DNA of 64,000 nucleotides from NCBI GenBank assembly GCA_910575275.1, contig CAJTEE010000004.1:167703-231702 (forward strand). Direction: 5' to 3'. This stretch comes from Lachnospiraceae bacterium (GTDB taxonomy: Bacteria > Bacillota > Clostridia > Lachnospirales > Lachnospiraceae). The first letter of the stretch is position 1; every line of letters starts with the position of its first letter. The translations under genes and the position numbers were made by a program. Positions 17,699-25,976 of the stretch are shown here, piece after piece. The notes beneath the pieces are model-generated. The model was not told the origin of the DNA. It ran no database searches and worked only from the letters and a program-made list of their open reading frames with translations.

Positions 17699-18868
17699 TC
17701 ATTCCTTTGCATCCAGCTTTTTGAGGAAACGCTCGATCCGTTCCAGCGCGCGCTTTAAGTCTTTTAACGAATATGCGTAGGAGATCCGCAAATAGCCCTC
17801 CCCGCAGTCGCCGAATGCCGTGCCCGGCACAACGGCCACCTTTTCTTCCTCCAAAAGCTTTAAAGCGAATGCATCCGAGCTCATGCCAAACCGTTTGATG
17901 CTTGGAAAGACATAGAACGCCCCTTGTGGCTCATAGCAGTCAAAGCCCATGTCCCTGAGCGCCTTGACGAGAAATCTTCTTCTCTCATCGTACGCACCGC
18001 GCATCCGCTCCACGTCCTCGTCACCGTTTCGCAGCGCCTCGATCGCGGCATACTGGCTCGTGGTCGGCGCACACATGATCGCATACTGATGGATCTTTAA
18101 CATCTGCTTTAAAATCACTGCCGGCGCGCAGGCATAGCCGAGACGCCACCCGGTCATCGCATAGGACTTCGAAAAGCCGTTGATCAGTACAGTGCGCTCT
18201 TTCATGCCCGGAAGCGCCGCGATCGTATTGTGTTTTCCCTTGTAGGTCAGCTCGCAGTAGATCTCATCCGAGATCACAAACAGGTCTTTTTCTTCGACAA
18301 TCTTTGCGATCTCCCGTAAGTCCTCCTCCTCCATGATCGAACCGGTCGGGTTATTGGGGAACGGCAGAATCAGGATCTTCGTTTTAGGGGTGATCTTTTC
18401 TAAGAGCTTGTCCTTCGTCAGCCGGAATCTGTCCTTTTCCTCAAGCTGGACCTCCACTGGGACACCGCCTGCCAAAACCGTACAGGGGACATAGGAGACA
18501 TAGCTTGGCTGCGGAATCAGCACCTCGTCTCCCGGGTTTAGCATCGCCCGCAGGGCAATGTCGATGGCCTCACTGCCGCCGACCGTCACCATGACCTCGT
18601 CCGTATAGTCATAGTTCACGTGAAAACGGCGTTCCAGATAGCGGCAGATCTCGATTTTTAACTCCTTCAGCCCTGCATTTGAGGTATAGAAGGTGCGGCC
18701 CTTTTTTAAAGAGTGGATACCCTCGTCGCGGATATGCCACGGCGTGTCAAAATCAGGCTCCCCGACGCCTAACGAAATTGCGCCCTCCATCTCGCTCACA
18801 ATGTCAAAAAACTTACGGATCCCAGACGGAGGGATCTGCACAATCAAATCAGATAAGGGGTTTCTCAC
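17699..18868 (-). CDS. PLP-dependent class I/II aminotransferase
   Basis: A 389-residue fold-type I aminotransferase. Landmarks: GVGEPDFDTP near the N-terminus, YTSNAGLKEL, PFPNNPTGS, SDEIYCELTY, and the Schiff-base lysine in INGFSKSYAMTGWRLGYA; the substrate-carboxylate arginine fits GYLRISYAYS near the end. It resembles PatA/AspC-type enzymes acting on aromatic, alanine or aspartate substrates. The gene overlaps the upstream Lrp-type regulator by 4 bp, so that regulator may control amino-acid metabolism that includes this enzyme. Exact substrate unknown. Confidence 0.93.
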   Translation of the reverse strand: MRNPLSDLIVQIPPSGIRKFFDIVSEMEGAISLGVGEPDFDTPWHIRDEGIHSLKKGRTFYTSNAGLKELKIEICRYLERRFHVNYDYTDEVMVTVGGSEAIDIALRAMLNPGDEVLIPQPSYVSYVPCTVLAGGVPVEVQLEEKDRFRLTKDKLLEKITPKTKILILPFPNNPTGSIMEEEDLREIAKIVEEKDLFVISDEIYCELTYKGKHNTIAALPGMKERTVLINGFSKSYAMTGWRLGYACAPAVILKQMLKIHQYAIMCAPTTSQYAAIEALRNGDEDVERMRGAYDERRRFLVKALRDMGFDCYEPQGAFYVFPSIKRFGMSSDAFALKLLEEEKVAVVPGTAFGDCGEGYLRISYAYSLKDLKRALERIERFLKKLDAKE

Positions 18869-19347
18869 GGTGTAATCAGCATCCTTTCATCCTCGGGTTT
18901 GTCGCACATGATCGTGCCATGGTCCTTGTATTTCTTCAGCACAAAATGCGTCGCCGTGCTTAAGACCGAATCCATCGGGGACAGCTTTTCCGACACGAAC
19001 TGCGCGACCTCGCGCATCGTCTTCCCCTCCAGCATCACCATAAAATCATAGGCGCCGGACATCAGGTAGATGGACTCGACCTCACTGTACTGGTAGATGC
19101 GCTCCGCGATCTTATCAAAGCCCATCCCGCGCTGCGGCGTGACCTTTACCTCGATCAGAGCGACCATTTTTTCATTGCCGGTCTTTTCCCAGTTGATCAG
19201 CGTATGATAGCCGCAGATCACATTGTCGCGCTCCATTTCCGCCATCTCGTTGGCAATGTTTGCCTCGCTTTCGCCCAGGATGGACGCCAGCTCCCCCAAG
19301 TCGATCCGGCTGTTTTTCTCCAGCACCGCTAAAATTTTTTCACGCAT
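18865..19347 (-). CDS. Lrp/AsnC-family transcriptional regulator
   Basis: A 160-residue regulator with an N-terminal helix-turn-helix (ILAVLEKNSRIDLGELASILGES in pieces, residues about 4-45) and a C-terminal ligand-binding RAM domain (VALIEVKVTPQRGMGFDKIAERI, VESIYLMSGAYDFMVMLEG in pieces). Such proteins form octamers that sense amino acids. Start is ATG 19345-19347 with AAGGAGG 7 nt upstream; an earlier ATG at 19386 lacks a site. It overlaps both neighbours (8 bp with the upstream gene and 4 bp with the aminotransferase), so it is co-translated with the aminotransferase it may regulate. Confidence 0.94.
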   Translation of the reverse strand: MREKILAVLEKNSRIDLGELASILGESEANIANEMAEMERDNVICGYHTLINWEKTGNEKMVALIEVKVTPQRGMGFDKIAERIYQYSEVESIYLMSGAYDFMVMLEGKTMREVAQFVSEKLSPMDSVLSTATHFVLKKYKDHGTIMCDKPEDERMLITP

Positions 19348-19936
19348 ACGAATCCTCCTTACTACCTGTAATTTTATAAAGTTCATCCGGCTGCGGGCGT
19401 TCCAGATAGCTCAGCCTGTCGGCATTCCAGATCTTACGTGCGATTCCCTTCTCGGCCCTTCCGATTACCGCGACGGGGATTCCCCGCTCTTTAAGGGCCG
19501 CAGCCAAGGCTCCTCCGTTATCGGCCACCAAGAGAAGACATTCCCCGGAGGCGAGGCGGTACGGATTCAGGTCAAAAAGCTCGCACACCTCCAAAAGCTC
19601 CTGGTGCACCGGAATCGCAGGCAGGGAAACAGAGATCCCCCGCATGTAAGCGCCCGAAAGTCTCCAGAGGGCGGCAAACACGCCGCCCTCCGATACAATC
19701 TCCCACTCAGTCACGTTATATTCCATGAGAAGCTTTGGGGTAAGCTCAAGCGTCTCCTTTGCCTGCTCCCATACAGTCTCCAGGAAGTCCGTCCGGAACC
19801 GCTTCTCAAGCTCGCCCCTTCTGCCGGTAAGCGCCGCGGCCACTCCCGCTTTCCCGATCGCGCCTGCGACGACAAGCTCCTGCCCTACGTCAAACCGCCC
19901 AAAACCGTTTGGATCACGGGCAATCCGTCTCATCAC
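19340..19936 (-). CDS. AIR-synthase-related protein (C-terminal domain only)
   Basis: A 198-residue protein resembling the C-terminal half of the PurM/HypE/ThiL superfamily: an early LVVAGAIGKAGVAAAL, a middle region with YNVTEWEIVSEGGVFAALWRLS, and the late ligand-site-like stretch LASGECLLLVADNGGALAAALKERGIPVAVIG in pieces. The ATP-binding N-terminal half of full enzymes is absent, so independent kinase or ligase activity is doubtful. It starts inside the end of the VanW gene (4-bp ATGA overlap). Function unknown; a ligand-binding or scaffold role is possible. Confidence 0.65.
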   Translation of the reverse strand: MMRRIARDPNGFGRFDVGQELVVAGAIGKAGVAAALTGRRGELEKRFRTDFLETVWEQAKETLELTPKLLMEYNVTEWEIVSEGGVFAALWRLSGAYMRGISVSLPAIPVHQELLEVCELFDLNPYRLASGECLLLVADNGGALAAALKERGIPVAVIGRAEKGIARKIWNADRLSYLERPQPDELYKITGSKEDSYA

Positions 19937-21555
19937 GCCCCCGGGCCGCCGGGACCGTTCCCATCAACCTCGGCTGCCTGCTGCCCGCCGTCAGGCTGCG
20001 GCGCCGGTGTCTCTACGGGTGCTGTGGGCTGCGGCGCCTCCGTGGGCTGCACGGCCTGCGTCGTGGGCTGCGGTTCGGTCTCGTAGCCGGGCCCCTGCGG
20101 CTGCGATTCGGTCGGTTGCGGCTCCGTTGCAGCCGGGCTTGTCTCCTCTGGCTGCTGGGGCGTCTGCTCCGTCTGGGCCGGCGTCTCAAGTGTCTCCGGA
20201 AGCTGCTCCGTCGTCTCCGCGGGCGGGCCGACACGGAAGATCGCCTTGGACGGATTATACGTGTCGTTGTTTAAAAGCGTCCGCTCCGTAAGCTGTCCAT
20301 CCACATAAACGCATTTATACAGCCTCGAGCGCAGCCCCGTATGGGCGGACTGGACCCGGACCCGCTGACCCGGCGCAAGTGTCGGGTCGATCTGCTCGGC
20401 AGGCGCTCCCGGATCCATCCACTGCAGCGTCTCCGACTCGAATTTGATCGTACGGTTGGACGGGCGCGTTTCCTTTCCATAGATCGTAAACGTCAGCGTA
20501 CGCCCGGATGTATAGCCTTCGATGTAGATTGGGGTATCGTAAGGGTTCTTAATCTTTAAGTCCTTATAGGTCCCCGCAATCGCCGCATCCATGGAAGGCT
20601 TTACATAGGACACGCTCATGGAATGATTCTGCCTCTGCACGATCTCTAACTCCGCTAACAGAGACGCATTGTACAGCGTCGTCGAAATCTGGCAGACACC
20701 GCCTCCGATGCTGTCCACGGAGCGCCCGTTTTCATATGCCACCGCAGTCCGATAGCCGTTCTGCGTCGTAAACGGGTTCATACAGTCATAGCCGGACAGC
20801 ACTTCCCCCGGCATGAGCACATGGCCGTCGATCTTGGAAGCGCCGACCTGCAGATTGGTCGCACGCGAGGCGCCGCTCGACGAAAAATCCGTTGAAAACG
20901 TCCCCAATACATCCTGGATCGTCGAAAGCGTCTCCTCCGTGACCGCCGGCTGGCTCTCCACCAGCTCGGCATGGACCGTAATCTCTCCGGCCGCTCCGTT
21001 TAACGCCTCGTTGATCGCCTGCTTCGTAGCCTCCATATCGACCGTCGTCCCGACGACCTCGGGCGTGATGACAAACGCGCCGTTCTCCCGCCGGATCGAG
21101 GCGTCGGCTGCCTCCGTGACCGCCGCGCCGCATTTATCCTGTACAAAGGCATTGACTTTTTCCTGATCCACATCCAGATCCAGCTCGAACCGCACGGGGC
21201 TCTCCTGAAGATCTTTCTTTTTCATGTAGCGCCGGATCAGGTTGCCGGTGACCTTTGTCTCCTCAAGCGCCTCGGCCACAGCCTCCTCGTTGCTCCAGCG
21301 AAGGCCAAGCTCTGTCCCGTCTGTCCTGACCTCGCTGCCGTTAACGATCAGCGTAAGCTCCAATCCGAGCCGCTCGCCTGCGTATTCCTCGATCTTTTTT
21401 TCCGCTTCCTCCTCTGTAAGGCCGGAAAGGCTCACGTCTCCGATATAGACGCCCTCCGGAACCGGCTCTGCAGCGCATGCCGCAAACGGCGTCATACCGA
21501 GGAACGAGACGGCAAGGAGTGCCGTTCTGCCTGCGGACCACACATTCCTTTTCAT
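19933..21555 (-). CDS. VanW-family protein with peptidoglycan-binding-type repeats
   Basis: A 540-residue exported protein. A signal peptide covers about residues 1-28 (AVSFLGMTPFAACAAEP). Residues 35-230 hold PG_binding_4-like segments (GVYIGDVSLSGLTEEEAEKKI), and about 240-385 is the VanW domain (SKIDGHVLMPGEVLSGYDCMNPFTTQNGYR in pieces, SIGGGVCQISTTLYNASLLAEL in pieces). The last roughly 95 residues are Pro/Thr/Gln/Glu-rich and probably span the wall. VanW proteins occur with vancomycin resistance clusters but are common in Clostridia without them; activity is unproven. Start ATG 21553-21555 has GAGGAGAG 6 nt upstream; the GTG at 21570 is poorer. Confidence 0.9.
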   Translation of the reverse strand: MKRNVWSAGRTALLAVSFLGMTPFAACAAEPVPEGVYIGDVSLSGLTEEEAEKKIEEYAGERLGLELTLIVNGSEVRTDGTELGLRWSNEEAVAEALEETKVTGNLIRRYMKKKDLQESPVRFELDLDVDQEKVNAFVQDKCGAAVTEAADASIRRENGAFVITPEVVGTTVDMEATKQAINEALNGAAGEITVHAELVESQPAVTEETLSTIQDVLGTFSTDFSSSGASRATNLQVGASKIDGHVLMPGEVLSGYDCMNPFTTQNGYRTAVAYENGRSVDSIGGGVCQISTTLYNASLLAELEIVQRQNHSMSVSYVKPSMDAAIAGTYKDLKIKNPYDTPIYIEGYTSGRTLTFTIYGKETRPSNRTIKFESETLQWMDPGAPAEQIDPTLAPGQRVRVQSAHTGLRSRLYKCVYVDGQLTERTLLNNDTYNPSKAIFRVGPPAETTEQLPETLETPAQTEQTPQQPEETSPAATEPQPTESQPQGPGYETEPQPTTQAVQPTEAPQPTAPVETPAPQPDGGQQAAEVDGNGPGGPGA

Positions 21556-21578
21556 ACTGACTCTCCTCACATCATTTC

Positions 21579-21704
21579 TTATAATACGGACATCAGGGAA
21601 CCCACAACCATCGGGAGTACCATTGCCAGCACGACAATGACAATCACAATCGTAGAAAGAATTTTCCGTGTTTTTTTATTGTTCAGATTCAGCAAAGTAT
21701 TCAC
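21579..21704 (-). CDS. Small single-span membrane protein (41 aa)
   Basis: A short frame between the exonuclease and the VanW gene, on their strand. It reads a basic head (NLNNKKTRKILS) followed by one strongly hydrophobic helix (TIVIVIVVLAMVLPMVVG) and stops 23 bp before VanW. The start is either GTG at 21704 or TTG at 21695; the sequence AAAGGGGTG fits the TTG as its ribosome site (6 nt), which would give 38 residues. Codon use and the positive-inside head look protein-like. Function unknown; conservation was not testable here. Confidence 0.55.
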   Translation of the reverse strand: MNTLLNLNNKKTRKILSTIVIVIVVLAMVLPMVVGSLMSVL

Positions 21705-21738
21705 CCCTTTTAATTCATTTTATCTGCATTCCGAAATT

Positions 21739-22464
21739 TTATCCCTGTCTCTTTTCCGGGATTCTTCCATGCGTAAAAATAATTTGGTCAATCCATCTCG
21801 AAATCTCATTTCCAGACAGGCTTTCAATTTGGACAGTCACATTTATTCTATGATATTTTATTAAATCCTGCAAGTGTTGTTTTTGCCTTTTTGTGGCTGT
21901 CTTTTCCTTTTTTACCTTAAAAAACAGCTTTTTTTCCGAAAAAAGAGCGGGATCCTCCTCGCCGAAGCGTTTTTTCAGTTCCTGATAGAGCCTGTGCGCG
22001 GCAATTGCATCCGCAAGCGCGCGGTGCGCCGTATCCTGCATCAGTCCAAAATAAAGGCAGGCGTTTCCCAGATTCTTCTTTTCTTCAGGCGGCATAAACG
22101 CCCGGCAGAGCCGCAGCGTGTCAATGCCGTTTTTTTCAAACGTAAGCTTTTGGTTGACCGCTGCCTGCAAAAGGAAGCCGTAATCGAACACGACCTGGTG
22201 TCCTAAAAGCGTAAAATCCTTGCAGAAATCCACTGCCTCTTTGATCACATCCCGGATATCCGGCGCGTTTTGTACCATGCCGTCGGCAATCCCGGTCAGC
22301 TCAGTAATCCGTTCCGGAATCTGGCGGTGCGGGTTAACCAGCGTATGGAACGTATCCGTGATTTCCCCATTTTCCACCTTGACCATCGCAATCTCAATAA
22401 TTTTTTCCTGTTTTACGGCAATCCCCGTCGTCTCCAGATCGACGGCCACATAGGACTCTGTCAT
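21739..22464 (-). CDS. DnaQ-family 3'-5' exonuclease with C-terminal extension
   Basis: A 241-residue protein. Residues 1-165 are a DEDDh exonuclease: ExoI VAVDLETTGI (Asp and Glu), ExoII around LLGHQVVFDYGFL, ExoIII with His in TAHRALADAIAAHRLYQEL. The last 75 residues (VKKEKTATKRQKQHLQDLIKYHRI and on) form a basic region found in related Clostridial proteins, including a segment reading LSGNEISRWIDQIIFTHGRIPE in pieces, similar to a DUF3072-like helical tag. Likely a repair or RNA-trimming exonuclease rather than the replicative proofreader. It overlaps the upstream radical SAM gene by 4 bp. Confidence 0.9.
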   Translation of the reverse strand: MTESYVAVDLETTGIAVKQEKIIEIAMVKVENGEITDTFHTLVNPHRQIPERITELTGIADGMVQNAPDIRDVIKEAVDFCKDFTLLGHQVVFDYGFLLQAAVNQKLTFEKNGIDTLRLCRAFMPPEEKKNLGNACLYFGLMQDTAHRALADAIAAHRLYQELKKRFGEEDPALFSEKKLFFKVKKEKTATKRQKQHLQDLIKYHRINVTVQIESLSGNEISRWIDQIIFTHGRIPEKRQG

Positions 22465-24215
22465 ACTTCTCCTCTCCTGTCCGTTTCGGGAAGCCGTACG
22501 GCCCGCGCGTTGTGGGACAGCGGATCTTTGTTTTTATAGTCGAACAGCATTCGGCTCCCATTCTCTAGGATCTCCAGATGCGCCATTTTTGCGAGCTGTC
22601 TAGCCTCATAGCCCTCGTAGCCAAAAAGCCATGCAGGTCCTGCCGCCTCGGCCTCAAAAAAGGCACGGATCTCTTTTTTATAGGGCGTCTGGTCGCTTGC
22701 GAAGGAGGGCCGGCTTTTTAGATTTTCCCGCAAATACAGATCATACATGAGCGCATCCCGAAAGCTCGAGGGCTCTGCACCCGGCAGGCCGCATACAAAC
22801 CGGTATAAGCTCTCATAGCGCGAGAGCCTGGAATGGCCGACGCCAAAAAGCCCCTGTTCCCTGTAAAAATCGGCAAGCGCCAGGTACAGCCCCGACGGCC
22901 TTGAAAAGCATTGTAAAAGCAGCTTCATCGTCTGTTTAAACTGGCCGGAGTTGTAATAAAGCTCCACCATCTCCTCCATTTCCTTTAAGCGGATCAACCC
23001 GTCAAAGGAAAGCCACTTCGTCTCCAGCACCTCATACGGCGGTGATGTACGGTATTTTAAGCCGTAGCGTTCCGTCTTCCCTGCCATGTGAGAGCCCTTT
23101 AACACCTTCAGGAAGCCAAGCTGAAGCTGATCCGGATGCATCGAATGAACCTCATCGAAGGAACGCAGAAACGATTCCATTCCCTCATGCGGGAGGCCCG
23201 CGATCAGATCCAAGTGCTGATGCGTATTGCCGAATGCATGGATTCGGTTCACCGACGCTCTCAAAGCGGCAAGGTCTGTCTTTCGGCGGATCTCTGTGAG
23301 TGTCTGTGGGTTCGTGGACTGTACCCCGATCTCGAGTTGAATGAGTCCTGGGCGCATCGCACCGATTAAGGAAAGTTCTTCCTCATCGAACAGGTCGGCC
23401 GATGCCTCAAAATGAAAGTTTGTAATCCCGTTGTCATGCGCCAGCAGATAGCGCCAGATCCCAAGCGTATGCTCCCGTTTACAGTTGAAGGTCCGGTCTA
23501 CAAATTTTACCTGCTTTACCCGTTTGTCCAAAAATACCTGCAGCTCTCTCTCCACAAGCGAAAGACTGCGGAAGCGGACACGTTTATCCAGCGATGACAG
23601 GCAGTAGCTGCAGGAAAACGGGCACCCGCGGCTGCTCTCATAGTAAAGAATCCGATTCTCAAGGTCGTCTGTCTCCAGATTCTCATAAGCAAAAGGCAGT
23701 TCATCCATAGAAAGGAGGGGCGCCGGTGGATTTTCTGAAATTTCTCCGGCCGTCGTGCGAAACGTAATGCCGGATATCTCTTTAAAAGCCGCCCGGGACA
23801 AGGGCTTCCCCTGTTCTTCGGCCGCCAGGTAAGCGCCTGCAAGCCGGGAAAAGCTCTCCTCCCCCTCGCCGCGCATGACGCCGCGAAGCCCCGGCTCCTT
23901 TTTAAGCTCCTCTGCGGCGCTCCAGGACACCTCCGGGCCTCCGAGCCAGATCTCCATCTCCGGACGCACCTTTAAAAGATCCTTTACAAGCTCCCGCACA
24001 TATGTGATGTTCCATATATAGCAGGAAAACCCGATGAAATCCGGCTTTTTCCTGTAAAGCTCCCGTAAGATCTGCTCCGGCCTGTGATTGATCGTATACT
24101 CACAGAGCTCGATCTGCGCCCCGGGCTGTTTTTTCTTCGCATAGGCGCTTAAACTGTAAACTGCCAGATTGGCGTGTATATATTTTGCGTTGATGGCCGC
24201 CAGCAGGAATTTCAT
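22461..24215 (-). CDS. B12-binding-domain radical SAM protein (DUF4080 C-terminus)
   Basis: A 584-residue protein with three parts: a cobalamin-binding-like Rossmann domain (about 1-135, INAKYIHANLAVYSL, IGFSCYIWN, IWLGGPEVSW); a radical SAM barrel with the canonical CX3CX2C cluster in SRGCPFSCSYCLSS (near residue 195) and VKFVDRTFNC; and a DUF4080-like helical C-terminus (about 390-570). The family modifies unknown substrates and is widespread in Clostridia. Whether cobalamin is really bound is unclear, as no DxHxxG motif is evident. Overlaps neighbours on each side by 4 bp. Confidence 0.9.
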   Translation of the reverse strand: MKFLLAAINAKYIHANLAVYSLSAYAKKKQPGAQIELCEYTINHRPEQILRELYRKKPDFIGFSCYIWNITYVRELVKDLLKVRPEMEIWLGGPEVSWSAAEELKKEPGLRGVMRGEGEESFSRLAGAYLAAEEQGKPLSRAAFKEISGITFRTTAGEISENPPAPLLSMDELPFAYENLETDDLENRILYYESSRGCPFSCSYCLSSLDKRVRFRSLSLVERELQVFLDKRVKQVKFVDRTFNCKREHTLGIWRYLLAHDNGITNFHFEASADLFDEEELSLIGAMRPGLIQLEIGVQSTNPQTLTEIRRKTDLAALRASVNRIHAFGNTHQHLDLIAGLPHEGMESFLRSFDEVHSMHPDQLQLGFLKVLKGSHMAGKTERYGLKYRTSPPYEVLETKWLSFDGLIRLKEMEEMVELYYNSGQFKQTMKLLLQCFSRPSGLYLALADFYREQGLFGVGHSRLSRYESLYRFVCGLPGAEPSSFRDALMYDLYLRENLKSRPSFASDQTPYKKEIRAFFEAEAAGPAWLFGYEGYEARQLAKMAHLEILENGSRMLFDYKNKDPLSHNARAVRLPETDRRGEV

Positions 24216-24700
24216 ACGAAAAATTCGATCTTTCTGCCTGTAGGATTGTACTGGTAGTACCGGACACCAGCCGCGTCCAGCATACGCTTCGAAGCCCTCG
24301 TGGAAGCCGTGTCGGCGTATTTGTCGCTCTCATAGATCAGCGTCTTGATCCCGGCCTGGATGATGGCCTTCGCGCATTCGTTGCAGGGAAACAGCGTCAC
24401 ATAAAGCTTGCTTCCCTCGAGACTTCCCCCGCGGTAATTTAAGATCGCGTTCAGCTCGCTGTGTGTCACGTAAAAATACTTTTCGTTGTAGGGATCCTGA
24501 TCATCCTTTCCCCAGGGAAAGGTATCATCCGAGCACCCTTGTGGAAAGCCGTTATAGCCCATTGACAAAATCTTGTTGTCCTGACTTACAATACAGGCCC
24601 CCACCTGCGTGCTCGGGTCCTTGGAACGCATGGCCGACAGCTTGGCAACCCCCAAAAAATACTCATCCCAGGTAATATAATCGTTTCGTTTCTCAGACAT
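24212..24700 (-). CDS. Deoxycytidylate (dCMP) deaminase
   Basis: A 162-residue zinc cytidine-deaminase-fold protein of the ComEB/dCMP deaminase group. The catalytic HxE is THSELNAIL and the zinc cysteines lie in LFPCNECAKAII. Other landmarks are MRSKDPSTQVGACIV and ILSMGYNGFPQG. It converts dCMP to dUMP for thymidylate synthesis. It overlaps the radical SAM gene by 4 bp and lies 41 bp after sua5. Confidence 0.95.
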   Translation of the reverse strand: MSEKRNDYITWDEYFLGVAKLSAMRSKDPSTQVGACIVSQDNKILSMGYNGFPQGCSDDTFPWGKDDQDPYNEKYFYVTHSELNAILNYRGGSLEGSKLYVTLFPCNECAKAIIQAGIKTLIYESDKYADTASTRASKRMLDAAGVRYYQYNPTGRKIEFFV

Positions 24701-24741
24701 CCCGTTGTTCTCCTCTCATTTCTGTAAAAAGACTCCCTTTT

Positions 24742-25797
24742 TCACACCCGGACAATGTGATAGCCAGCCGCCTTGCAGAGACGGTTCATAATCGCCTGGC
24801 CCAGCCGGTCTTCGGAAAAGCTCTCCGAAAAAATACAGTCCACGGCCTTTTCGTCGAGCTCCCGCAGCACGGCAAACAAATTATGTGCCACGGTCTCCTC
24901 ATGGCTGCGGCTCCCGATCACCTCCAGGACCCCCACAGGATAAAGTCCTCGGCTCTCCTCCGTACAGATGATTCCGACCCGCTTGCCGGCCTCTGCCGCT
25001 TTTTTTGCTTCCTTATTGATATACGCCGCAACCCTCGCGGCCTCCCCCTCCACCAAAAGCATCTCGGCCCGCGGCGCATAATGGCGGTATTTCATGCCCG
25101 GCGCCTTCGGATGTACGCCCTCCGCCATCGGGCCCTCGATCGCCGGATCAACGTCCACACGGCCCAACGCCCCGCGCAGCATTTCCAGTGTGACGGCCCC
25201 CGGTCTTAACAGTGTGGGGATCTCCCCGGATACATCCACGATGGTGGACTCCACGCCGATCCCGACCTCACTGCCGTCTAAGATCATCTCGATTTTCCCG
25301 GCCATGTCCTCTATCACATGCTCTGCCCGCGTCGGGCTCGGCCGCCCGGAGGTATTGGCGCTCGGCGCGGCCACCGGAACGCCGGCCAGACGAATCAGCC
25401 GGTTCGCCACCGGATCGGAGGGCATACGAACCGCCACCGTGTCAAGCCCTCCCGTCGTCCCGTCCGGAACCCGGCTCTGCTTTTTAAAAACCATCGTCAA
25501 AGGGCCCGGCCAGAAACGCATGGCCAGCCGCCTGGCCGCATCCGGGATCTCCGATGCCAGGGCAGGCAGCTCGTCCATACAGGAAATATGGGCAATCAAA
25601 GGATTGTCAGAGGGCCTCCCCTTGGCCGCATAGATTTTTTTTGCCGCTTTTTCGTCAAGCGCGTTGGCTCCCAGGCCATATACGGTCTCCGTGGGAAAGG
25701 CCACCAGCCCGCCTCCTTTCAAGATCTCTGCCGCCTCCAAAAGCTCCTCGTCGTTTACCTTTCCACAAACGGTAATTTTTACAATCTTCGTATTCAT
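24742..25797 (-). CDS. ywlC: L-threonylcarbamoyladenylate synthase (Sua5/YwlC)
   Basis: A 351-residue long-form TsaC protein. Residues about 12-195 are the YrdC domain (GGGLVAFPTETVYGLGANAL in pieces, KGRPSDNPLIAHI, SANTSGRPSPT) and about 230-345 the Sua5 C-terminal domain, joined by a linker with SPGMKYRHYAPRAE-like APGMKYRHYAPRA. It makes threonylcarbamoyl-AMP from threonine, bicarbonate and ATP for t6A tRNA modification. The start is ATG 25795-25797 with GGGAAAG nearby; longer frames to 25911 run through a hairpin and are unlikely. First gene of the chain that runs to trmL. Confidence 0.94.
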   Translation of the reverse strand: MNTKIVKITVCGKVNDEELLEAAEILKGGGLVAFPTETVYGLGANALDEKAAKKIYAAKGRPSDNPLIAHISCMDELPALASEIPDAARRLAMRFWPGPLTMVFKKQSRVPDGTTGGLDTVAVRMPSDPVANRLIRLAGVPVAAPSANTSGRPSPTRAEHVIEDMAGKIEMILDGSEVGIGVESTIVDVSGEIPTLLRPGAVTLEMLRGALGRVDVDPAIEGPMAEGVHPKAPGMKYRHYAPRAEMLLVEGEAARVAAYINKEAKKAAEAGKRVGIICTEESRGLYPVGVLEVIGSRSHEETVAHNLFAVLRELDEKAVDCIFSESFSEDRLGQAIMNRLCKAAGYHIVRV

Positions 25798-25823
25798 GCT
25801 TTCCCGTCTCTTTTCCATATCAA

Positions 25824-25862
25824 ACAGGCGCCTGCCGCGAAAGCCCGCGTATAGGCGCCTGT
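25824..25862 (-). terminator. Hairpin between the creatininase gene and sua5
   Basis: A 10-bp perfect stem, ACAGGCGCCT (25824-25833) with AGGCGCCTGT (25853-25862), with further GC pairing inside. On the minus strand it is followed by only TTTGATAT, so it may be a weak terminator for the ribU-creatininase unit or a leader structure of sua5. Confidence 0.5.
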
Positions 25863-25976
25863 GTCCAGTTTTCGCTTTCTTCAGTTTAGCACAACCGCCG
25901 GGCGGCTGCAAGCCCCGAATGTGCCGCTTCCGTCGCGACCGCTTCGGCTGTTCGGCCTACGACTTTCCTGCTGTCT

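Noticed and set aside
19909-20274. Plus-strand Arg/Leu-rich frames opposite the VanW C-terminus
   Set aside because: They are shadows of the Pro/Thr/Gln-rich low-complexity tail read on the other strand; no ribosome site or family resemblance.
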